From the NCBI RefSeq assembly GCF_900113665.1, contig NZ_FOQD01000016.1, positions 131,892 through 195,891 on the forward strand: 64,000 bases of DNA. Direction: 5' to 3'. A program made the position numbers and the translations under genes. Positions within the stretch are counted from its first letter, which is position 1; every line of letters starts with the position of its first letter. Below the pieces are notes generated by a model. The model was given only the letters and a program-made list of their open reading frames with translations, did no database searches and had not been told where the DNA came from. Below are positions 17,295 through 26,000 of this stretch, in pieces. The DNA is from Planctomicrobium piriforme. Its GTDB lineage: Bacteria; Planctomycetota; Planctomycetia; Planctomycetales; Planctomycetaceae.

Positions 17295-18893
17295 ATGTCT
17301 GAACTGCATCACGAATGCGGTGTTGCCGCGGTCTATCACTTTGGGCAGGAGAAAAACTCTCCCGTGGCCATGCCGTATGGCCGTGGCCGCGTCTCCCGTC
17401 TGATTCCGCGCATGCTGCTCGACATCCAGAACCGCGGCCAGCTCGCCGCCGGGATGACGACGTACAAGCCCTTCGACAAAGACCTGCTCCTCACGCATAA
17501 ACGGGTCGGCACGGTGTCGGAAGTCTTCCGCATGAGCCGGAAGTCGAAATACCAGAAGCTGATGGACAAGCACGAAGGCCCCGCCGCCATCGGGCACGTC
17601 CGCTACGCCACTTGCGGGCGTGACGACCCCAGCTACGCACAGCCGTTCGAACGCTCGCATCTCGAAAAACGAAAATGGTTCGCCTTCGGCTTCAACGGCC
17701 AACTGGCGAACTACCCGGAGCTCCGCAACGAAATCCGCTCGCAGGGAGACTTCCACCTCGCGCGCGAAACGGACACCGAAACGCTCATGCACCTGATGAG
17801 TCAGGAAATTGCCGAGTGTTCGGACATCAACCCCCGCGACTTGCTGTCAAACGTCTCGCAGCGACTCGATGGCGCTTACAACATCACGTTCATCAACGCC
17901 CGCGGGACGATGTTCGTCTCCCGCGACCCCAACGGTTTCCGCCCGCTCTGTTATGCGGTGCGAGACGGGTTCTTCGCCGCCGCGAGCGAAAGCGTCGCGT
18001 TGACGAACATTGGCTTCGATCCTGAAGAAGTCCAGGATCTCGATCCCGGATGTGCGGCGATTATCGAAGACGGTGAATTCCGCATCGAGCGCTACGCTCC
18101 GGCTGTCAGAGTGTCACACTGCTTCTTTGAGTGGATTTATTTCGCCAACGTCTGCAGCCGGCTCGATTCGCAAAGCGTCTATCTGAGCCGCAAGTTTCTC
18201 GGCGAAGAACTTGCCATGCAGGAACAGGAATCGACGGTCAACGCGATCGTGGTGCCAGTGCCTGACACCGCCAAGGCCGCCGCCGAGGGGATGGCGTTCT
18301 CGCTGGGAGTTCCCTGTCTCGAAGGTTTGATGCGGCATCGTGCCCTCGGTCGCACATTCATTGAAAGCGAAGACCGCGAAGCGAAAGCCCGGATGAAATA
18401 CATCCCGCTGCCCGAAGTGCTGCGGGGCAAACGCGTGTTCCTCGTCGACGACACCATCGTGCGTTCGACGACGATGCGGACGCTCGTCGATCAGATCCGC
18501 ACCAAAGGGGGTGCGGCGGAAGTGCATATTCGCGTCGCCTGTCCGCCGATCATGGCGCCCTGCTTCTACGGCATCGACATGCCGGACGTGAACGACCTGT
18601 TCGCTCCCAAGTTTCTCGCGCAGAAACAATTGATCACGCCGGAAGTAGAAGCGGAGATGGCACGGCACTTCAATGCCGATTCACTGCGATACCTGCCGGT
18701 GAGGTCGATCGCCAAAGCGGTCAACAAAGATCCCGACCAGCTCTGCCAGGCCTGTCTAACCGGCGACTATCCGACTCCGGCCGGCGAACGGCTCTACAAC
18801 CTGTCGATCGAAAATGTCGGCGTCGACGGCCGCGCCGGGCGTCGACTGGTCGAAGAAGACGTCGAGCCCGTGCTGCCGCCGGCGCGACTGTAG
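17295..18893 (+). CDS. purF: Amidophosphoribosyltransferase family protein (divergent PurF)
   Basis: PurF transfers glutamine-derived ammonia to PRPP in the first step of purine synthesis. ATG 17295 gives MSELHHECGV; removal of seven residues would expose the N-terminal nucleophile Cys8, as in propeptide-bearing PurF enzymes. The Ntn amidotransferase half (to about 240) has NRGQLAAGM, GHVRYATCG and FNGQLANY. The phosphoribosyltransferase half has VFLVDDTIVRSTTM as the PRPP loop, where canonical PurF has a Gly in the VRGTT position. At 532 residues it is longer than most PurF proteins. The divergence leaves open a specialised paralogue. A TTG start at 17280 is possible. Confidence 0.78.
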   Translation: MSELHHECGVAAVYHFGQEKNSPVAMPYGRGRVSRLIPRMLLDIQNRGQLAAGMTTYKPFDKDLLLTHKRVGTVSEVFRMSRKSKYQKLMDKHEGPAAIGHVRYATCGRDDPSYAQPFERSHLEKRKWFAFGFNGQLANYPELRNEIRSQGDFHLARETDTETLMHLMSQEIAECSDINPRDLLSNVSQRLDGAYNITFINARGTMFVSRDPNGFRPLCYAVRDGFFAAASESVALTNIGFDPEEVQDLDPGCAAIIEDGEFRIERYAPAVRVSHCFFEWIYFANVCSRLDSQSVYLSRKFLGEELAMQEQESTVNAIVVPVPDTAKAAAEGMAFSLGVPCLEGLMRHRALGRTFIESEDREAKARMKYIPLPEVLRGKRVFLVDDTIVRSTTMRTLVDQIRTKGGAAEVHIRVACPPIMAPCFYGIDMPDVNDLFAPKFLAQKQLITPEVEAEMARHFNADSLRYLPVRSIAKAVNKDPDQLCQACLTGDYPTPAGERLYNLSIENVGVDGRAGRRLVEEDVEPVLPPARL

Positions 18894-18900
18894 AGAAGCA

Positions 18901-19020
18901 GGAAATCCGAAGCACGAATATCGAAATCCAAAACGGGATCAATTTCGATATGACAAAACGGTATTCGTTTTGGTCATTGAGTTTTTTGAATTTGTTTCGG
19001 ATTTGGTGCTTCGGATTTTT
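18901..19020. repeat. AT-rich inverted repeat (family R, copy 2)
   Basis: The left arm starts GGAAATCCGAAGCACGAA and the right arm ends with its near-complement TTTGGTGCTTCGGATTTTT. The interior has TCGAAATCCAAAAC and TTTCGATATG words. It follows the purF-like stop codon within eight bases and could terminate that transcript. Same family as 44821 and 60970. Confidence 0.7.
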
Positions 19021-19102
19021 TAGATGAATTTCGTCGAAAGGCCGGCGCGGAGAGCGGACAACTCCGAGTCGGCCATCGACAACTCCTGCCACCGGAGTGC
19101 TC

Positions 19103-19675
19103 TTAGGGCAGTTCACCCGGCGCGAAGTGCAGAATCACCGCATGCTGCACATGGGCGCCCAGGTTTCGCTGAAACTGTTCCCACATCGACAGTCCCCCCT
19201 GCCAGCGGTCGAGCGCCGACTGCAGTTCAGACGCCCGTAGCGAGTGTTCATCGGCCGCGCGCAGCTCGGCGAGAATTGCAGCCGCTTCGTCGACTTCACC
19301 CGTAAGGGCCAGAGCCGTCGCGAGATTCACCTTGTAGCCGACCGGCACATGGCTGCGGAATTCGCCGTTGGCGGTCACCTGAGTGAGTTGCTGCAGCACT
19401 CGCACCGCCGCGTCAGGGTGCCCCAGACGCATCATGCAGACCGCTCTGGCATTGTCGAACGCCGGGCAGGCATAACGCTGGGCATTAAGACGCCTCAGGG
19501 CTTCGGTCGCATGACCAGTTTCCAGCAGCGATTTCACACGGGCCATCACATCGGCCACGATGCACGGCACCGTCCAGCGGATCTCCGCGCCAGGCGTGGA
19601 AGCAGTGGGGAAGGATGCGGGATCGGCAATCACGGTCGTCGAAGTGAAAGGGGCGAACGAACTGAAATTGACCAT
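19103..19675 (-). CDS. TPR-like helical repeat protein, hypothetical
   Basis: The 190-residue protein has no signal peptide. Residues about 50-165 consist of paired helices of tetratricopeptide character (LLETGHATEALRRLNAQRYA, then GHPDAAVRVLQQLTQ, then LALTGEVDEAAAILAELRAA), suggesting a protein-binding scaffold. The N-terminal 35 residues are Ser/Thr/Pro-rich. No neighbour suggests a partner. Function unknown. Confidence 0.65.
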   Translation of the reverse strand: MVNFSSFAPFTSTTVIADPASFPTASTPGAEIRWTVPCIVADVMARVKSLLETGHATEALRRLNAQRYACPAFDNARAVCMMRLGHPDAAVRVLQQLTQVTANGEFRSHVPVGYKVNLATALALTGEVDEAAAILAELRAADEHSLRASELQSALDRWQGGLSMWEQFQRNLGAHVQHAVILHFAPGELP

Positions 19676-19871
19676 AGAATAACTCCCTGCAAAGCAGTGA
19701 AGGGGGGGGATCTGAATGGATGATCGATCAACGCCGACCGCGACGGCGGCGACGCAATGACAAAGAGGACTTCAATCCGGCATCAGCGGCCGGAAAGACG
19801 GTCGCCCTGAAACAAGCCATCAGGGCCATTTGCGATCACCGGCAAGTCGTCGCCGGGTCGCGGGCTGTCCT

Positions 19872-20237
19872 CTAAACCAGCAACGGCAAGTTGCGATCAG
19901 ACCACTGCGTGCAGTTCAAGGCGAGCGCGCCTTGACGCAAGCGCACTGCAAAATCCACCGTCCGAGCCCCACCAGGGACGAGATGCAAACCAACGAGTTT
20001 CAGCCGCGTGGAAAAATCGTCCTCTTCCACATCCATCGCCCATGCCGCCGAGACGCTGCTCCAGTTGCCAGGCAACCGGCATTCCACCGCATGCGACAGT
20101 AGATGAACTGACTGCGAAGAGCTGCACGCGGTCGCAATCAGGCATGGCTCGACAACCCGCGCGGCGGTGTTGACCTGCAATCCGGCGATCAGAGCATTCG
20201 CTCCGACGAGCAGCAGACAGAACAGGTAACGGGCCAT
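19872..20237 (-). CDS. Small secreted protein, hypothetical
   Basis: Starting at ATG 20237 (MARYLFCLLLVGANALIAG) the 121-residue product has a signal peptide. Four Cys residues in the mature part (EPCLIATACSS, VECRLPGNW, ALNCTQW) suggest disulfides in an extracytoplasmic protein. No family recognised. The frame extends to 20264, but the signal peptide favours 20237. Confidence 0.55.
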   Translation of the reverse strand: MARYLFCLLLVGANALIAGLQVNTAARVVEPCLIATACSSSQSVHLLSHAVECRLPGNWSSVSAAWAMDVEEDDFSTRLKLVGLHLVPGGARTVDFAVRLRQGALALNCTQWSDRNLPLLV

Positions 20238-20533
20238 GGACGCTCCGTAGAACAAACTCGACAAGGCCCGTTGAGTTGGATGATGTACTTATACGATCGG
20301 CCTGTGAGGGGGACAAGACCATTTCAAAGCCCGCAACAAGCAGAAAAAACAGCATTTCGCCGCCAAAAACGGCCATTTTCCGATGCGCTGCCATCACGCT
20401 AAGTCGCGGTAGACAGACACGTTCCCGCGACTGATTACGACCAGCTTTCAGAGTTGAAATCGATGGCGATTCAACCCCACGCTGACGAAAATGTCATTCA
20501 ATCTCTGCCGGTGTTCGAACTGGACAGCAAGAG

Positions 20534-21022
20534 CTACTCGACGCTGTTGAAAACCTTAAAGGGGGCATTCCCACTCTCGGGCGGAGACATGTCCTTTAGC
20601 AGATCGGGAGGACTGGGAGCGACAACAGGCGGCCCCTCCGTAATTGTCAGTTGCTCGATGTCTGACATCCGGATTGAGAAGTTCCCTTTCGAAATACGCG
20701 TCGCGCCCGTTGCTCGAAACCACCGGTTGATCCAAGGCAGGCGACCAAACACCGGCACTTGATGCACTGTACGGGATGTGTAGACACTGTCTTTGAGATG
20801 TAGGACGTCCGCATCGAATTCCGACACCGTGCCGCGATAGTTTATGAACTCATCCTCAGGACTCTTCATGTCGGCCTGACACGTCACCCCAACCGCGAGT
20901 CCGGGCGTTTTACTCCACTCCTTTGCGGGTCTCGTACCACAGCCATTCAAACTCATCGCGGTCAGTAGCGCTAGAGATGCAAGCCTGCGGAATTTGAATC
21001 GTTCATCACAATTTGAGACCAT
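20534..21022 (-). CDS. Putative lipoprotein
   Basis: The 162-residue product has a positively charged N-terminus, a hydrophobic stretch and a lipobox LNGC at about residues 25-28, so it is probably lipidated and envelope-attached. The mature part is beta-rich, including VGVTCQADMKSPEDEFINYRG-like and TVSEFDADVLHLKDSVYTS-like segments. No family recognised. It ends 47 bases before the start of this window's next plus-strand coordinate block at 21070, where the minus-strand hydrolase gene ends. Confidence 0.6.
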   Translation of the reverse strand: MVSNCDERFKFRRLASLALLTAMSLNGCGTRPAKEWSKTPGLAVGVTCQADMKSPEDEFINYRGTVSEFDADVLHLKDSVYTSRTVHQVPVFGRLPWINRWFRATGATRISKGNFSIRMSDIEQLTITEGPPVVAPSPPDLLKDMSPPESGNAPFKVFNSVE

Positions 21023-21069
21023 TCGATTCGCCCCCCGATCCTCACCACATCATTCTGGATTCGGTTCCG

Positions 21070-22233
21070 CTATTTGGCGTTCGGTTTCGAGAACTTCTCA
21101 ACCGCCCCTTTCCGGAACACGCCGTTTGCGTCTTTGCCGTTGCCGGGGTAGTCGGCGTGCTGGACCATGTAGATCAGCACGAGATCGCGATCGCGGTCGA
21201 GTTCCATGTTGGTTGAGAACGCGCCTCCGTGGCTGCAGTTTTTGCCTGCGATGTTCCAGCCGAGACCGTAGCTTTTGGGAAGCGATTCGGCGGTCTGGCG
21301 TTTCGTCATCTCCGCGACCGAAGCCGGGGAGAGATACCGCACGCCATTCAGTTCCCCTTCATTGAGAATCATTCTGGCGAACGTCGCCATGTCTGCGGCC
21401 GTTGAGAACAGGCCGCCGCCGGGGATGGGGTAGCGGTGCTCCCGATCATCGAGCGGATAGGTCAACTGGGGGATCGTCGTCTCGACCAGCCCTTTCTTCT
21501 CAGGCCCGGCCTTGTACGAAGAGGCCAAACGAGTGAGTTGCGGCTGGGAGGGCCAGAAGGTGGTGTCGGTCATTCCCAACGGATCGAACAGACGCTCCTG
21601 CAGGAACTGTTCGTAAGACTTGCCGGTCACCACTTCGAGAATGCGTCCAGCGGTGTTGATACCGCCGTTGGAATACAGGTACGACGTGCCGGGCTCGAAT
21701 TCGAGCGGCATCACCGCAAAGCTGCGAACGACCGTCCGTAACGGCAGTGCATCGAGTGTCGGCACTTCGACCGGCGAACGATGCGGCAAACCGCTGACGT
21801 GTGAGAGCGTGTCGCGAATCGTGATCGGCCGTGATGGGTGCTTCAGCAACTGATGCGTCTGGTCCCGTTCGACCGCCAGCCATTCCCCCTTGTACTCCGG
21901 CAGATATTTCTCGACCGGATCATCCAGCGAGATCTTCCCTTCCTCGACGAGCATCATCAGCGCCGTGCCGGCGATCGGTTTGCTCATCGAGGCGATCCAG
22001 AACAGCGCGTCAGGCTGCATGGGACGCTGATCATCAATGTCGGCCCAGCCGATTGCGTCGATGTCGACGATGCCTTGCCGGTTCGCCACCAGAGTCACCG
22101 CCCCGGCGACTGTCCGGGAATCGATAAACGGCTGCAGCACATCGGCCGTGTCGTGCGTCTGGGCTTGAGCGAATTGAGGAACCAGGAGAATCAAGGTTGC
22201 GAAGCTGATGCCAGTCAGTCGAGCGCGAATCAC
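21070..22233 (-). CDS. Secreted serine hydrolase, beta-lactamase/penicillin-binding family (class C-like)
   Basis: The 387-residue protein has a signal peptide (about 1-24). The catalytic SxxK is IASMSKPIAG near residue 83, the YxN motif is YLYSNGG near residue 187, and HGG near residue 338 fills the KTG position. This set fits the S12 family (esterase EstB, D-aminopeptidase, AmpC-like). Many such proteins are esterases or peptidases rather than antibiotic-degrading enzymes, and nothing here indicates resistance. It lies just downstream of the permease gene, which is read in the same direction. Confidence 0.85.
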   Translation of the reverse strand: MIRARLTGISFATLILLVPQFAQAQTHDTADVLQPFIDSRTVAGAVTLVANRQGIVDIDAIGWADIDDQRPMQPDALFWIASMSKPIAGTALMMLVEEGKISLDDPVEKYLPEYKGEWLAVERDQTHQLLKHPSRPITIRDTLSHVSGLPHRSPVEVPTLDALPLRTVVRSFAVMPLEFEPGTSYLYSNGGINTAGRILEVVTGKSYEQFLQERLFDPLGMTDTTFWPSQPQLTRLASSYKAGPEKKGLVETTIPQLTYPLDDREHRYPIPGGGLFSTAADMATFARMILNEGELNGVRYLSPASVAEMTKRQTAESLPKSYGLGWNIAGKNCSHGGAFSTNMELDRDRDLVLIYMVQHADYPGNGKDANGVFRKGAVEKFSKPNAK

Positions 22234-22296
22234 GCGTGGCTCCTCGTTGGGGGGCGATCCTCAATCAGCAGTTCCAGGCTGTCAGTTGAACAAGTG

Positions 22297-22812
22297 TCAG
22301 TGTTCTGGCTTTGCTTCCACCGGCGCTGTCGCGGCCGGCTTTGTCGGAGCGGGCCCATGGACGGCGTTGCGCTGAATCAGCACCACGCCGACAATCACCA
22401 GCACAAAGCCGACAAGCTGCGCCGGGGGAATGTGATATTGCCGCGCCATCAGCGTGCCGACAATGGCCGACACCGCGGTCGCTCCCCCGAACACCACCGG
22501 CATCACCAGTCGCGCATCTTTCGCTTCGAACATAGCCATCGTCAGCGTCAGAGCTCCAAACGCCCCCAGCGTGCCGGCAATGAAGCCCCATTTCACCGCT
22601 TCCGGCTTGAAGCTGAAATTCCCGCCGCTCACCTTCACGGCCACGATGCCACCGATCATCCCCCAGATCAGGTAGGCCAGGCCGATGAAGATGTACGGCT
22701 TGAACGGTGACTCACCCGGCGTCCGGGCTTTGCCCAATGAAGGACCATAGAGCCCCCAGAAGATCGCGGTGGCGATGGCGAAAATCAGACCGAGTAACTT
22801 GGCTCTTTCCAT
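22297..22812 (-). CDS. EamA/DMT-like small membrane permease
   Basis: The start at ATG 22812 (MERAKLLGLIFAIATA) has GAGGA at six bases. The 171-residue product has about five membrane helices and an FWGLYGPSLGKA motif early on. It looks like one EamA half (drug/metabolite transporter superfamily) rather than the usual ten-helix duplicated form, so it may work as a homodimer. The C-terminus is Pro/Ala-rich. Substrate unknown. The longer frame to 22944 encodes an Arg-rich, unlikely extension. Confidence 0.7.
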   Translation of the reverse strand: MERAKLLGLIFAIATAIFWGLYGPSLGKARTPGESPFKPYIFIGLAYLIWGMIGGIVAVKVSGGNFSFKPEAVKWGFIAGTLGAFGALTLTMAMFEAKDARLVMPVVFGGATAVSAIVGTLMARQYHIPPAQLVGFVLVIVGVVLIQRNAVHGPAPTKPAATAPVEAKPEH

Positions 22813-23155
22813 GATGTCCTCAAGGGGCGGGCAATTGGTGCGAGGCGGGCGACGCGACTGTCGAGGGGCCTGCTTTGAAGTGAGTCTAGACCTCTCGACG
22901 CCGGGGGAAAAGGCACCCCGCCAGACCCGCTTTTGGGCCGTCAAAACAGGGCTTCTAACGCGCTGTTGCCGGGGTGAAACGAACCTAACGGGTTCATTAA
23001 GGAACGCATGCCGTCATGGGGGAAATTCCTGGAAAAAGTCCGAAGTCTCCTCTTGCCCGCGCTCACGTTGCCTGCGGATCGTGCTGTCAGCGGAATTTTG
23101 ACGGGCGGGCCGTCGACTCAATCCGAACCAGATTCTTTCAGCAGGATTCCAACCC
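22813..23155. other. Intergenic region, divergent promoters expected
   Basis: This spacer separates the minus-strand permease gene from the plus-strand glycosyltransferase gene. I see no gene, RNA or strong hairpin in it. It includes GAACCTAACGGGTTC (about 22979), a small inverted repeat. Confidence 0.4.
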
Positions 23156-24232
23156 GTGACAGGTGCAGCACCACTGGTCTCGGTGATCGTCCCGACCTTC
23201 AATCGCGAGCGGCATCTGCGGCAGTGCCTGCGGAGCGCGCTCGATCAGACGTATCCCCATCTCGAAGTGATCGTCGTCGACGACGGCTCGACCGACGGCA
23301 CGCCCTACCTGATGGCCGAACTCCAGGCGGAAGACTCGCGGCTCAAGTATGTCTACCAGTCCAACGCAGGCGTCTCGGCGGCGCGGAACACGGCGCTGCG
23401 TCATGCCCAAGGGGATATGATTGCGTTTCTCGACTCTGACGACGCCTGGTTGCCGTGGAAGCTCGAATTGCAGGTGGCTGCGCTGCAGGCGCAGCCTGAA
23501 GTCGGCATGATCTGGACCGACATGTCGGCCATCGACGAAGCAGGCGAGCAACTGCACGAACGCTTCCTGCGCCGCATGTACGGCGCCTACAGCTCGCTGA
23601 AGAAGCCGCTGTTTGAACAGCAGGCGACCATCGAAACTGGCAGCCGCCAGGTGCAGGTTCGATACGGAAACATCGCTGGGCCGATGTTTCATGGGAACCT
23701 CGTCCACACTTCGACCGTGCTACTCAGGGCGAGCCGTGCCCGTGAGGCCGGTTTCTTCAAGGAAGCGATGCGCCGCGGCGGCGAAGACTACGCATTTCAT
23801 CTCAAGACCTGTCGGCTGGGATCTGTGGCGTTCATCGATCTGCCGAGCGTGCTGTACCGCATCGGCGCGAACGACCAGCTCACCCATCGCCGCAACCAGT
23901 TGCCGTTCGCTCAGGCGTTCATGGAGACATTGAACGAAGAAGCCCGACGGACTGATCTCCCGTTGCCGTTGCCTCGCCAGGAACTCGACAAGATCTATGC
24001 CGAAGCGTACAGTTGGCTGGGAGGGGAACTCGTCGAGGCCGACCGCCGGCTCGAAGCCGCCGGCCATCTGCTGCAGTCACTGCGACGGCAGCCCAAGAAT
24101 TGGTTTGCCTGGCGACAACTCGTCCGCTGTGCGGTCTCTGACTCACTGTATTTGAGCCTGAGAAAAACCAAGTCGGCGGTGAAACGCCTGCTCGGTAAGA
24201 GACCCGCACAGCCCGCGATGGAGACCGCGTAG
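23156..24232 (+). CDS. Family 2 glycosyltransferase
   Basis: The 358-residue protein begins at GTG 23156. The GT-A fold is clear: VSVIVPTFNRERHL at the N-terminus, VIVVDDGSTDGTP, and the metal-binding DSDD (AFLDSDDAWLP, about residue 92). GEDYAFHLK fits the acceptor or catalytic ED motif (about 204). The C-terminal 100 residues are helical with a basic tail. Inverting GT2 enzymes transfer nucleotide-activated sugars to envelope polysaccharides or glycolipids. No other sugar-polymer genes flank it, so the acceptor is unknown. Confidence 0.88.
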   Translation: MTGAAPLVSVIVPTFNRERHLRQCLRSALDQTYPHLEVIVVDDGSTDGTPYLMAELQAEDSRLKYVYQSNAGVSAARNTALRHAQGDMIAFLDSDDAWLPWKLELQVAALQAQPEVGMIWTDMSAIDEAGEQLHERFLRRMYGAYSSLKKPLFEQQATIETGSRQVQVRYGNIAGPMFHGNLVHTSTVLLRASRAREAGFFKEAMRRGGEDYAFHLKTCRLGSVAFIDLPSVLYRIGANDQLTHRRNQLPFAQAFMETLNEEARRTDLPLPLPRQELDKIYAEAYSWLGGELVEADRRLEAAGHLLQSLRRQPKNWFAWRQLVRCAVSDSLYLSLRKTKSAVKRLLGKRPAQPAMETA

Positions 24233-24502
24233 AGAGAATCACGAAAGAGATTTTGAAACGCAGAGGTCGCCGAGGGGCACGGAGGAAATGCCGAGGGTTG
24301 TCATTCCCAGGGTTTCGCCTTCGGCTGCACCCTGGGCTGGTGGAAACGGCCTTGCAGCCCGAAATCTCACGTCGCAGGAACGCCGCTCGAACAAAGTGCG
24401 AATCAGCAAACGAAGACCGGGGTTTCGCGGGTACGCTCCAACCCCGGCCGCCCGAAGAAAGCTCAGCGGGCTCGGGCGTTTCCACTCTGACTTACCCACC
24501 TT

Positions 24503-25630
24503 CTATTCCAGATGCAGGTGCGGGCTCGGCTCGGGTTCGGCGTCTTCCGGGAGGGCCGGCGGGCGGGGGCGGGCCTGGCCGAGGGGGCCGGCGAAGTCGG
24601 CCGGGGTCGGAGCCGGCGGCTGATCGGTCAGCGGCATCGTGCGCCATGAAGCGAGCGTCACCGGGATCGTCAGCACTTCCTCATTCCGGTTCACCTTGAG
24701 CTTCACGACATCGCCAGGTGCATAGAGCAGCAAGAGTTCCACAAGATGTGAAAAGTTGCGGACGCGGTGATCGTCAAGATACTCGATCACGTCATTAGGA
24801 CGCAGATCGGCCGCTTCCGCAGCACTGTTTTCGACGACATCCGACACCTGCATCGCCGTCGCGTTGGAGCCGCCGCGAATGCCGAGACAGCCGCCCCGTT
24901 CGGCGACATTCAGGCCTGGCAGATCTGAAGCGAGCGGCAACAGGTCTTCCATCGTCAGGTGATTGCTGCGGATGTTATAGAGCATCAGATCGCGATGGTG
25001 CGACAGCCGCCGGAAGTGCCAGAGGTCGTCCGGCGTGCCAGACCAGTCTTCTGAAATCAGAATCGTCTGTAACTGGGAGGGTTCGCCAAAACCGACTCCC
25101 ACCAGCGGGGCTGTTGGCGGGGAACGGCCATCAGTCGGATGGACGTAGGCCAGCCGTCCGCCAAGCCGTTCGATCTGCACTCGGGCGCGCGACTCGCGCA
25201 GTCGAGCATTACCGGCGAGGACTCCAGCGGCATCGACTGCGGCCACGGCGTCGGTTTCACGAACTTCGTCGAGAGCCCGTTCGGCATTGTCGCCGGTCTG
25301 GTCGGCGTGTTCGAGAAAGCTTTCTTCCAGAATCCGCACCAGTCGCAACTGGGCCTCAGGCGGGATCTCGGGAATCACCATCGCGAGCTGTTGCGGGTGC
25401 TGCTGGGTGTACTCGGTGAGCTGCTGCTGCGCGGCGACCCGGTCTTTGAAGCTGTCGCAAGAAAGCTGTCGCACCAGTTTTTGAACATCGGGCGGAAGCG
25501 GTGTGACCGTCGTCGACGAGGGAGGATCGGCCAAGGTTTGAGAAACCAGTCCCGTCAGGCACACGAGCAGAGCAGACAAACCTGCACAGGCTGCTCGGCG
25601 ACAGTTCCAGTTTCCGCTGCTGATCCTCAT
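24503..25630 (-). CDS. Secreted PDZ-domain protein
   Basis: From ATG 25630 (MRISSGNWNC) the 375-residue product has a signal peptide of about 35 residues. A helical region (about 45-150) and a mixed domain follow. A PDZ domain lies at about 240-330 (GGCLGIRGG, then VVENSAAEAADLRPNDVIEY, then LYAPGDVVKLKVNRNEEVLT). No protease domain is present, so it may be a scaffold binding protein C-termini in the periplasm. The C-terminus is Pro-rich. The frame extends to 25675, but the later Met gives the better signal peptide. Confidence 0.75.
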   Translation of the reverse strand: MRISSGNWNCRRAACAGLSALLVCLTGLVSQTLADPPSSTTVTPLPPDVQKLVRQLSCDSFKDRVAAQQQLTEYTQQHPQQLAMVIPEIPPEAQLRLVRILEESFLEHADQTGDNAERALDEVRETDAVAAVDAAGVLAGNARLRESRARVQIERLGGRLAYVHPTDGRSPPTAPLVGVGFGEPSQLQTILISEDWSGTPDDLWHFRRLSHHRDLMLYNIRSNHLTMEDLLPLASDLPGLNVAERGGCLGIRGGSNATAMQVSDVVENSAAEAADLRPNDVIEYLDDHRVRNFSHLVELLLLYAPGDVVKLKVNRNEEVLTIPVTLASWRTMPLTDQPPAPTPADFAGPLGQARPRPPALPEDAEPEPSPHLHLE

Positions 25631-26000
25631 GAATTCCGCTTTCTCGACATCCGCAGGCAAACTGACCCGGTCCATATCATGACAATCCTGCCCGGTGGAC
25701 GCCAGATTTCTCTGTCGGCAAGCCCTGAACCCAGTCTGAACTCCATTGGCCGCCGCCGCGATCCCAACCTGACAAAAACTCTGCGGAAAAGGAACAACTG
25801 GCGCGATGACTCAGTCTGGCGGTGGCTTTTCATCGCCAAAAGACAACCGTGGGCTCAGGCCCAGCGGCTGATTAGCGTCCAGACATGTGGGTGACGGCCC
25901 AGTGGTTGACGTCAATCAGCCGGCACGCGTTAGCGTCCGGTTCCTTTGGTCTGGCGGCAACATCGTGGAGCAATGACACCACCAAAATCGCAATCTGACT
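25631..26000. other. Intergenic region with a GGCTGAT-type element
   Basis: No gene is supported here. The second half carries the dispersed element at 25844-25945. The first half is unremarkable. Confidence 0.4.
25844..25945. repeat. ACCGTGGGCT...AGCGTCCGGTT dispersed element, copy 1
   Basis: It contains ACCGTGGGCTCAGGCCCAG, GCGGCTGATTAGCGTC and the closing CAGCCGGCACGCGTTAGCG. The two ends are partly complementary. Related copies are at 40444, 48346 and 48575. Confidence 0.65.

Noticed and set aside
20454..20762. 102-codon open frame on the plus strand
   Set aside because: Antisense to the putative lipoprotein gene, whose signal and lipobox are more convincing.
21070..22233. Antibiotic-resistance beta-lactamase
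   Set aside because: The S12-family motifs are equally found in esterases and peptidases; nothing in sequence or context shows resistance.
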